DNA of 53,371 nucleotides from Branchiostoma floridae (Eukaryota > Chordata > Leptocardii > Amphioxiformes > Branchiostomatidae): NCBI RefSeq assembly GCF_000003815.2, contig NC_049982.1, positions 14,017,505 to 14,070,875 on the forward strand. Direction: 5' to 3'. A program made the position numbers and the translations under genes. Below are positions 44,552-53,371 of this stretch, piece after piece. The first letter of the stretch is position 1. Each line of letters starts with the position of its first letter. The notes beneath the pieces were generated by a model, which saw only the letters and a list, made by a program, of their open reading frames with translations, did not search any database and was not told where the DNA came from.

Positions 44552-46740
44552 GCATGCAGGATCTTCACTTCTGTCAACAGAAAAAGACACTGTAGTCTGT
44601 CAGGTATCTTCATAAGACTCCTAGAAGCATTACACAATATAGGCTTTGATATTTAAGATACAAATCTAGCATGGCAAAACAGGCAATAACACACGAAAAA
44701 AGGCCTGCGCCCTTTGGCATTGCCCTTTGAGTCATCATTCATGCATGATTCACTACTGAGGTCACAATCACATGTCCATGTGGTCGGATGCCAAAAGTTA
44801 GTCATTTCCTTCAGGGAGCCTGCAGTGAAACCCACCTGGGTAAGTAATCTATAGGGTTTCAAATAAAGCACCCATCCCCGTTCAGACGTGTTTAGACCAA
44901 TCTTTGACCCATACAGGTGACGTTATACTCCGTCCACGTTTTATCAAACTTTGACCTGTGCGTTCCTTCTGACAGGTCATATGCCAGCCATACTAGGCCG
45001 ACCGTCCTTCTACCTCTTATCATATTGACTGTATCCACGGTGCATTTGTGGACTCTGCTATTCTGACTGGTATATAGGGGACGATGGGAATAACACATTT
45101 ATTCTTTATCCACTCACACGCGCGTGCCTGTAGCAAGTTGGTATTATGTAACATGTCACTAAGACAATTCAGCTATAAGATAAACCGAAAATTCAGACAC
45201 GCACGACAGAGGAACTTCACGCTCAGTAGACCTTTCCACCCACCCCCTCAGCAGAAATGGGAGGGCATCAGGTGTGTGACATGTGACAACACTACTGTCA
45301 CTACACTTTGTACCCAGGTGTCGCGCTGGAAGCAGGTCCCCTGACTAGATATCACAGGTATGTAGGAAGCTTCGGTACGCAACGTAAGCGGTTAGTCCGT
45401 GTAGAGTTCAGGAAGCTATTCTTGTTTACATTCTGATTATATTTACTACTTCAGCTACAGCGATCCTTGTGATCCCCATTGCCATTCCTCCTGGGTCTTG
45501 GCAGTAACGTAAATGGCAGCTGTAACTGTAACCTGACACAAATACAACACGTACTGGTGTAAGCTGTGCAATTGTATAAAGGCTGTGTCATGTTACATGT
45601 ACAATTTCTGTTTTAACGGATGAAGCCAAGGCACGTGTAACCTGCTTTCTGTCGAGGCGTTTGCAGCCTTGTTTATCAGAGATCCATACGTCTGTATGTT
45701 TACAAATGGGTTACTTATAAAGAGGGCAGTAATTGCACCTTGGCCATCAGGACTATCATAGCTTCCCGCAGGACAATATCTTGTTTTTTTTTTTTTTTGC
45801 AGTTGATAAGTTAAGTTGACTATACTTAAGTCACTTGACTTTTTATTGCGCCACCTTCCAACACAAGGAATGATTGTGGGGTCGTACGATTGTTAAATAA
45901 ACAAACATTCTTCGAAAGTTATGTCTGCGAACTACTAGCAACATTGGCCAATGTCTGATATTCGTAGAGACTTACCGGATGCATCAATATAATTCGTTCC
46001 ACCTGAGGCCTTTTCAATCCAACTGCGCTGCCCAAGTTATACGCACGCTGTAAAGCATGAAACTCGGACTTTTACACACCAATATTCAATGCGACGTTGA
46101 TATCGTGCGTTGTCAGTTACTGTTACTCTTGTGTTCAGATTTCATACGTGTTCGGTCAAAAAAACAAATCATTTCTCGGTGACATCCTGTTTGCATCTAG
46201 AAACTCCATAGCACACTACTGAATTCAAGTAAACTCTTTTACCAAGGGTGATCCAATTTCTAGCACGGGGATAAATCGTACTTAAGGCTGTTGGACTTTG
46301 GCACTCGACGTTATCTGGTCGATGACTCTTGTCGATAAGATTAATTCCACTACGTGGTATTTTTCCTATTGTTGTGCGGGTGGTCAGCGGGAGTCGAGAC
46401 GCCGAGGGTTAACGTTGTACATGTAAGTCTTGCGTGATTCAGGCATACAATCAAGTTCAAGTGTTTGTATATACAAAAGTCCTCATTGTATATTGGGGCC
46501 TCAAAAGTAAAATGAACATATTTGTTCTGACATACATATGTATTTCCCGTTTATGCAGGTCACCTGTGTCCGTCTGAACTAGCAGACCCGTTTGGTTGTG
46601 TCAGCCCCCGTGCTAGATGCATTGCTGGGAGTGGGACACCTTTAGCGCCATCGTCATAGCCCAGAGCCGTGGAGCATACCGCGCCCTCAGGTAACACGCG
46701 GCCAAACTGCAGCTAGCAATCCAAATTTGATCTCCACAAA

Positions 46741-48174
46741 ATGCCCTCTGCCATGGGTAGGGTACTAGGTACCCTCACCTGGCCCTTCGAGGCCATATGC
46801 TTCATGCTGATGCGCCTGTATGACGTCAGCATGTACACACCTATCCAGACGATCACCGCTCCCGTCGTTAGGCTCATCCCGCGGACCCTGAGTATCGGCG
46901 GGAAGAAGCGCGTGGTCTTCTCGGCAAACTTCGTCACCTGGTCCCGAACGGTCCTCGTCATCCCCATCGCCGTCTGCCTGAAGATCGGACAACCGACGGC
47001 GGCGTTCTGGTTAGTCATCCTGCACGACTACCTGGACCACGTGGACGGGATTGTGGCGCGGGTGCACCGAAATGTGTACGGTCCCGTCGACGACCCGATC
47101 CTCGGTGGCTTCCTGGATGCCTTCTGCGACAAGATCGTCAACTGCCTCGCCCTCTGGAGCATCCTTGTCGTCACCGACTACCGTGGCATGACCGTCCTGC
47201 AGTCATCGGTGCTGATCGCCTCATGTGCCGTAGTCATCCTGTACGAGTTCACGATCGGAGTGGTCAGAGTACAGGACTACTTTCGCGCCTTCTACTCGCG
47301 AGAGTTCGGGAAAGTCAATAGTCACGACCAGAGGTCCTCCTCAGACAGCACCAAGGCCGCGATGGAAGGCAAGACAAAAGAGAAGCTTGAGTCCCTGGGT
47401 ATCGCCTTCTTGTGTCTTGCCCAAGGCTCGGAGGTGCCCATGGACCACTGGGGCGGTGCTGCCGGTGTGGTCTGCCTGGTCCTGTGCATCCGCCTGGCCC
47501 ACGCCAGTCTGGACAGGAAGCTGAAGGCACGCCGGATCCAGGAGAAGAACAGCGGACACGACAGCAAGCTAAAGAGGATCGAGTCTGCGCCCCCAGGAGA
47601 AATGGAAAGGATAGAAACTGTCTACAACCACAATCTGCGGTTGAGAGATTCTCAAGCTTCAGACGACTTGAGCGACAGCAAACACGACGAAAGCATCCAG
47701 GACAAGCTCGATCCTGTTGATCCAGTTGACGCAGTGTTCACCGTCGGCTGTTTCGACCTGTTCCATACAGGGCATGAGATTTTGCTTCAGCGCATGCGTA
47801 AGATGGGCCGCAAGGTGGTGGTGGGAGTTCACGACAGCGCCAGCATCTACAAGAACAAGCGGCGCATGCCCATAGAAAGCACAGAGACCCGCATGCGCAA
47901 CGTCAAGGTGTACGCCGACGTCGTGTTCTGCATCGCGTCCGCCGACCCCACCGACTACATCGAGTGCGTCTTCGACAAGAAGGCGGGAGAAACCGCCGTG
48001 TACGTCCGCGGAGACGACTGGCCCACCTTCCCAGGCATGAAAGCGGTGGAGAGGTTGATGCCCATACGCCTGCTGCCCTACACGCCTGGCGTCAGTTCCA
48101 CTCAACTCCGCAAGAGGGTGTCCGTGTGCCTAGCAGATGCCGTGGAAGAAAACCATCGTGACATCTTTTATTGA
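46741..48174 (+). CDS. CDP-alcohol phosphatidyltransferase / TagD-like cytidylyltransferase fusion
   Basis: One uninterrupted 477-residue frame. The N-terminal half is a membrane CDP-alcohol phosphatidyltransferase, which moves a phospho-alcohol from a CDP donor. Its signature D99-x2-D102-G103-x2-A106-R107 ... G122-x3-D126-x3-D130 is complete, with 14 residues where most members have about 8. Hydrophobic stretches lie near 64-95, 131-176 and 238-256. A charged linker (about 257-328) joins a soluble nucleotidyltransferase: VGCFDLFHTGH (HxGH, 335-345), VYVRGDDW (420-427) and GVSSTQLRKR (450-459, the ISTTxI-like site). The GDDW block and spacing resemble glycerol-3-phosphate cytidylyltransferase (TagD) more than the choline or ethanolamine enzymes. 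The likely job is to make a CDP-polyol and use it in one protein. The substrate is unknown. AATAAA at 49022-49027 may end the mRNA. Confidence 0.92.
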   Translation: MPSAMGRVLGTLTWPFEAICFMLMRLYDVSMYTPIQTITAPVVRLIPRTLSIGGKKRVVFSANFVTWSRTVLVIPIAVCLKIGQPTAAFWLVILHDYLDHVDGIVARVHRNVYGPVDDPILGGFLDAFCDKIVNCLALWSILVVTDYRGMTVLQSSVLIASCAVVILYEFTIGVVRVQDYFRAFYSREFGKVNSHDQRSSSDSTKAAMEGKTKEKLESLGIAFLCLAQGSEVPMDHWGGAAGVVCLVLCIRLAHASLDRKLKARRIQEKNSGHDSKLKRIESAPPGEMERIETVYNHNLRLRDSQASDDLSDSKHDESIQDKLDPVDPVDAVFTVGCFDLFHTGHEILLQRMRKMGRKVVVGVHDSASIYKNKRRMPIESTETRMRNVKVYADVVFCIASADPTDYIECVFDKKAGETAVYVRGDDWPTFPGMKAVERLMPIRLLPYTPGVSSTQLRKRVSVCLADAVEENHRDIFY

Positions 48175-50776
48175 GAACCTTGTTCGACATCAGAAGGTTT
48201 AGATTATCATTTCACCTCACGCGAGTGCTTAGAAAATAATGAAAACGTAGACCGAATCCTGTTAACAATCTTTTTAAACAAACTATCAAGATTCTTTGAT
48301 CTACAGCTTTGACATACTAGTACATGTAAAAGTATTACGGGTTTTCGGGAAACCCAAGTATTACTGGGTAATTGTCCAAACAGAATGGGTATCTCACTGA
48401 CCTGCGGTACCATCTTCAATTAGCTCTGGACAGAATTGACAAACCCTCTGGTCGATAGGAATTTTATGGGATCTGCCGGTCATGTTTATGACAGCCAATT
48501 CTGAGTATTGTGATTGCCCAACGAATATCAAGGCTCTTTATGTTTGAAAGGTAATTTTCGTATAATGATTGTTCAAGGTAGACAGAAAACTATATGTTAT
48601 CTATGTTGCAATGAGTATCTTAAGTGGACATCCTTTGATTTCTCTTTTTGATACATTTTCATCATTTGCATTGATTTTTTATAAACTGACAATGCTGCAA
48701 TTTCTGATAAGCTATTCATCTAGTTCATTGGCTTTTTGATGGCTTTCAGATCAACTATGGATATTTGTATTCTACCTGAATATTGGTACTCTACCTAGCA
48801 ACATAGCAAAGAGCAAAAAGATTGTCACTTCAATCCATATTCAAACTGTCACCATCTTCCCAGCAATGCCCTTTTCTATAATTCAGGAGAGCATTTCCTA
48901 AGCATTTTCAGTACATTTTCGATAGGATTCGATAGTGTTATTGTCAAAATCAAATTAATAGGTGAGATTATAATCATTACATAAAGATTTAAAAATCTGT
49001 ACAATGTATTATGGTAAATGAAATAAACTACCATCTAAATTTCATCTGGGCAACTACCGTCTCTAAGACCCTGATGATGATGACTACCATCTCACTCGCT
49101 TTCTTCCTTGCCGACACAATCTACGGTAAAATTAGAAGACAATACATGCACATGTAGAAGGTACAAATCAGACCTTCAGTATAGGCTAGATTGTCCCAGT
49201 AACTACACAGAAAATGACGTGTAGCAATAATGTGGACATTTTATCCTTTTTTAATCTCCATTGGGTAATATTCTATAGAAGGGGCGCTTACACAAGACAT
49301 TGATTGACATGGAGGGACACCATACCATAGTCACTGTTACATTTGCACACTGGTTGAAATTTCTTGTACAATGTGTATCTTACATCCAGTGATTTTTAAC
49401 ATTCTTACTCATAAAAGGTACAGGACAATACAAATATCTTCACACAATTTTCATGAACAACAAATGAGGAGGGATGTCCATTTTTTTACTAATACAGAAA
49501 CTGGAAAAAAATGTCATGCAATGTTAACAATTAGTGGCCATGATGATAATCCTTTGCACTTGCCAGTTTTTGTGTCTGCTTTGGGCTTAGTTTGAAAGGG
49601 TTAACACTGAAGGCAAAGTTTTGTGTTGATCTATTGTCAGGTCAAAATAGATATTCTAATTATAGTAGTCTGAGAACTTCTTGTTTATGTATCTTTTCTT
49701 TTTACATTAAAGGGTTGCTTTGGATCTTTGATACAATTTACAAATGATGAGGTTTTCTTTCAAAGAAAGGGATATCTGAATCTTCAAAACCATTGGGTTC
49801 ACTTACATCAACACCTCTCATGCATATATCCATACGCATGAGGAAATTGATTATAAACCATTTCTAGATACGAAATGTCTTTATATTATAAAAATTAGCA
49901 GCTTTGGGCTAGGTTGACAGAATTTGATATATGATCCTTCATTTTTATTCAGACTACTGCATCATATACAATTTCAATTTGAGCCATAGTATGCTGCTAA
50001 TACAAATGTAACTTTGACTTTATCAAAAAGTTTGATACATGTATTCTCAAAGTGCAATTTTCTGCAGCTGCAGTCACAAAATTCACATACAAGAGATAAA
50101 CTAAAATTGGGTGACAGTGAATCCCAAACACTGCTTCCACTACCATCCCCTATATAGTACAAGCACCTCTCCAAACACCTCTTACCTGGCATCTAGCATG
50201 TGTCAATGAAATTGCAATATAGTCTCTTTATTCAGTGACGTACCAACCTGATGAAACTGTTCACGGAGTCTCTTGATCAGTTGACGGGATAACTTACATT
50301 TCTTTCTATTTCTGATTAATTCTGATTAATGAGTGCACATTAAAAAATTCTCCTTTCCTGGAAAGGTAAATTATTCAGGATTTGTATGTATCACATGAAT
50401 TTACAAGGCAGAATATGTAGAGTGCTACCATGACATCAACTGCCAGATCTATGTGTATACCCTTAAAAAAATAACCTCTTTTTATAACAAAGGATGCAAA
50501 TCATCTTGCTTGCTTCCACAATACTGATAGAGATACATGTACAAATACATGTGATCTTGAAAACAACAACACTTCTCTCATCTATAACACATGAATCCTG
50601 AGAAAGAAATAAACCAGTAGCTCAGGCTGAGTGCTCGTACTGTAAACCATCCATGCATACAGCATGTGCTACCCTGCCTTTCTTACATAACATTTACCAT
50701 AAATATTCACTTTTTCCTTCCACTTACAACAATGTACAGGAACAGGACAAACAAATGCAGCATCACAAGTCCTTAT
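48175..50776. other. Convergent intergenic space, AT-rich
   Basis: It holds the 3' UTRs of the fusion enzyme (+) and of the membrane protein gene (-); AATAAA at 50227-50232 on the minus strand is a possible poly(A) signal for the latter. No gene or repeat class is recognised. Confidence 0.45.
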
Positions 50777-51960
50777 CTACAAAGCTAACGCTGACAGGTA
50801 GGACTGCAGGAAGCGCTGGGGGCTGCGCGTTCTGTCCTGCTTGGACTCGTCCTTGTTATCTTGATCATAATGCCCCAGCATCAGTCTCAACCTCTTCCCT
50901 GTCTGCAGGACTTCGGGCAGAACCACTGCAGCATAGTTCTCCTGGTGGGATATCATTTCAACATTATCATACTTCCCAAAGTCTTGTAGTCTAAAGATGA
51001 TACCGATGGCAAGGTACACCAGCAGCTCCGGGACTTCAAACGTTAGGACCTGAACCCACGTGAACTCCGACAGGAAAGTCCCCAAGGTCACCACGATGGC
51101 GTACAGCATGGAGAACGCTGCGCTGACCATGCGGAAGTTGTTGTAGAGCTCGAACTTCTTGTGGATCTGGTCGTGCAGCGTGATCTCCGTCTTGTACTCC
51201 AGGTTGAGGCGGCGGATGTAGTTGAAGGTTTTGGCTTGTCGCCGCCGCAGGACCTCCATGTTGTAGGAGCACCACTTCAAGGCACGGTACATGACGAACA
51301 CCACGCAACACACAGCAAATGCCTGGAATGAACAGTTATCACATCTTTCTAAGTATATCTCTCTCCCATTATTCCAAATCAAATCATACTAGGCAAATTG
51401 AACATAGGAAATATGGGCAAATATATCTTTGCATTGAGTAACAGGATATGGAAAGGTCTTAGATAAAGCAAGACCACAAATATGATCACACATTTGAGCA
51501 AACTGAGTGGGGCCACTGAAAGAAACTCACCAGGAAGTAGTTGTGGACCCAGTGGACACACATCCGAGAGCCAGCAAAGACAACAAACATGGCTGGAATA
51601 CAAACACTAGGTCAGAATTTTCCTACTAGTACAAAGAATCTTATCCTGCTGGTAACTGACAGTGTATAGTTTTATCAGTAAATGTTATTCTATCTTTTAT
51701 ACATGCATGTATATGGTGCCATGACAACTAGCACTTTTACCCACCTCAAAGAAAAACTACCAGAAATGATTGAAAGGTTACCGTGGAAGGGACCTGAGCA
51801 ATGCTTGACTCACCTGCCAGAACCGTCCAGCGGAAGTGGCGTACTTGATAGCGCACCACCCCCCACCCCTCCGAGATCACCATCATGGCCATGAAGAGCA
51901 TGGCGTCCTCCACACTCTCCAGGAAGTACCGCAGGGTTTGCATCGGCTTCGACTCAATGC
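50777..51960 (-). CDS. Multi-pass membrane protein, 3' exons only (GOST/lung-7-TM-like?)
   Basis: Three coding exons (minus): 51960-51814, 51592-51531, 51322-50777 (stop TAG at 50779-50777), 251 codons, phases 1, 1, 0. The first exon enters in phase 1, so more exons lie upstream, either past the window edge or unseen in 51961-53371. About five hydrophobic segments are visible: DAMLFMAMMVISEGWGVV, WTVLAAMFVVFAGSRMCV, FLAAFAVCCVVFVMY, MVSAAFSMLYAIVVTLGTFL and VPELLVYLAIGIIFRL. The pattern SEGWGVVR and a late FRLQDFGKYDNV recall Golgi seven-transmembrane GOST proteins (GPR107/TMEM87/GPR180 group), but I cannot name a member. The tail is charged and cytosolic-like. The coding is well supported; the family is not. 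Confidence 0.7.
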
Positions 51961-52440
51961 CTAGCAACACAGGAATAACAGAGAAACCATTTGGGCCATT
52001 AAGACCAACAAAATCTTTTAAGTAAGCTAACCTTTAGAGGCACTTACAAGACAGATGTAGGGACTACAGATTTAGGGCACAGTGGCCATGGACATCTCAT
52101 GGAAATATTACATGCCGAAGTAACCCAGTTCCTGTCACCATCTTCTCACATTTTCAACATTTCTTATTCCTTGACCAGAATGATGTATCACATGGTCAAG
52201 GTACTACAATCAAGCTACAATAGCCATTTTAAAAGACTAACGTTTTGATTCTACATTTTTGAACATGAAAATAAAAAAATGATAAAAAAACGCCATTCAA
52301 AGCCCATTACACAGTTCATGAGCTGAGTTTTCAAATTTCCTTAGACTTGAGTGCCTTTTTCACCTGAAAATCTACCATCACATTGGGCAGGGCTCAGGGA
52401 ATCTGCAAGTGTCAACTAATCTCTAAAATATTGCATGATG
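51961..52440. other. Intron of the membrane protein gene
   Basis: It follows acceptor GTTGCTAG before the exon at 51960. No further exon is visible here. Confidence 0.5.
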
Positions 52441-53340
52441 ATCAACAAAAAAAAGGGCATGTCAGAGGCGGCGGCAGCAAATTTCGTTTGGCGGGGGCAA
52501 ACTTTACTGACAGAATTTTGCAGCACATTTAGCACTAGGGGGGTCCGGGGAAAAATTGAAATGATGCTCCCCCGGGAAAATTTGAAATCTTGACCCTCTA
52601 AAACGCCATTTCCTGCGTTTTGACGGGCAAATTTTGCTGCCAGACTAAGCTAAGTTTGATGGCAATTCTGTAAGAAAGACACATGGTTTTTAGCAGCGAG
52701 GGCGATGCCCCCAAAATATTTTCACAATTTTGAGTACCGAAGATTTCGAAATCTGCACCCTCTGAAATGGCATTTTCTGTATTTTTAGGGACAAATTTTG
52801 CTGGCAGACTATGCTAAATCTAATGCCATTTTTGTCAAAGAAAGAAACTGTTTGAGGGCGATGACCCACACAAATTTTCGCCATGTCGTTGTGAGCGCCC
52901 GAGGCGCAAGTTATAGCTAGGGAGGTCCGGAGAAAATTTTGAAATCTTGACTGTCTTAAACGTCATTTCCTGCATTTGGGGGCCACATTCTGCTTGTAAA
53001 CTAAGCTAAGTACGATAGTAAGATTCAGTTTAAAAGATTTTTGAGAGCGACACTCCCGCAACATTTGTCCTGCGCCGAAGACGCGGGCCGTCACAAGGGA
53101 GGTCTGGCGAAATTTGGAAATCGAGTAGCTCAGAAACTCCACTCTCTTGCATTTTCTGGCTAAATTTTGCCGTTAGACTAGCTTGATTTAATGAAATTTC
53201 ACATCATCAAAAAAATACAAAAGGTTCCAGCTTGCTCTTCTGGGGGGGCGACGCCACCCCCCCCCCCAACATATTTTCGGGGGGTAGCCGCCCCCCCTGT
53301 CCCCAACCCCCCCCTTGCCCCCCGGTGCCGCCGCCACAGC
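52440..53340. repeat. Degenerate tandem repeat, about four units of 165-192 bp
   Basis: GAAATC marks equivalent points at 52584, 52749, 52941 and 53117. Each is followed by (A)CGCCATTTCCTGC-like, CAAATTTTGCT and AGACTAAGCTAA words and preceded by GGAGGTCCGG. Poly-C/G tracts follow near 53241-53330. It is non-coding and probably a family of dispersed satellite-like repeats. Confidence 0.8.
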
Positions 53341-53371
53341 ATGTACTTCTGAAATGTCACATAGAGCTTGT

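Larger units (their letters stand above)
42824..46740. other. Intergenic space before the fusion enzyme gene
   Basis: It holds the light chain 2 upstream region, a LINE-like fragment, an 84-bp duplication and a T-run at about 45783-45800. A possible acceptor TTTATGCAG at 46550-46558 could open the 5' UTR part of the exon holding the fusion-enzyme frame. No other exon is supported. Confidence 0.45.

Noticed and set aside
47315-48105. Antisense and shifted frames over the fusion enzyme
   Set aside because: Shadows of a GC-rich coding exon; the plus-strand frame has both catalytic signatures.
1-53371. CRISPR array, operon or bacterial-type gene cluster
   Set aside because: No spaced repeats of that kind; genes are split by introns and lie on both strands, as in an animal genome.

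Overview
The window reads as a chordate invertebrate genome, most likely a lancelet (amphioxus, Branchiostoma). The genes are split by GT-AG introns. They include an [Ile4]-vasotocin/neurophysin gene and two QRFP-like RFamide genes, and the intergenic DNA is full of CR1/L2-type LINE pieces, MITEs and microsatellites. The species call is inference from gene content, not from a database match. One 100-base run of N (27232-27331) is an assembly gap.

Layout, left to right. 1-2922: nested transposons (a TA-flanked MITE split by a LINE, itself split by a hAT-type MITE). 5012-10101 (+): vasotocin-neurophysin, 3 coding exons, with an old antisense LINE and a TTGTG array in intron 1. 11456-16344 (-): alpha-2,8-sialyltransferase-like gene, 8 coding exons, convergent with vasotocin, with two GC-AG introns and an apparent one-base frameshift in exon 3. 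16345-19761: repeats. 19762-24830 (-): HMG20-like HMG-box gene, 10 coding exons adding to 411 residues, with a U1/matrin-type zinc finger that vertebrate HMG20 proteins, as I recall them, do not have. 27398-30852 (+): two tandem QRFP-like neuropeptide genes, A and B, with homologous promoters, 5' exons, introns and 3' UTRs but different C-terminal RFamides. 32139-36766 and 40151-42666 (-): two myosin regulatory light chain genes. The first has two interchangeable 76-nt exons for EF-hand 1 whose phases make them mutually exclusive. An internally deleted mariner lies between the two. 46741-48174 (+): a single-exon 477-residue protein joining a CDP-alcohol phosphatidyltransferase to a TagD-like cytidylyltransferase. 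50777-51960 (-): the 3' part of a multi-pass membrane protein gene. 52440-53371: a degenerate tandem repeat.

How the genes relate: these are independent eukaryotic genes, not an operon. Three encode secreted neuropeptide precursors and two are paralogous muscle-type myosin light chains, so two local tandem duplications are visible. The strongest candidates for something new are the CDP-alcohol phosphatidyltransferase/cytidylyltransferase fusion, the mutually exclusive EF-hand exons, and the QRFP duplicate whose amide motif changed to ILRFamide while its propeptide stayed conserved.

Exon boundaries were set by hand from splice consensus, reading frame and phase agreement. No search or transcript data were available.
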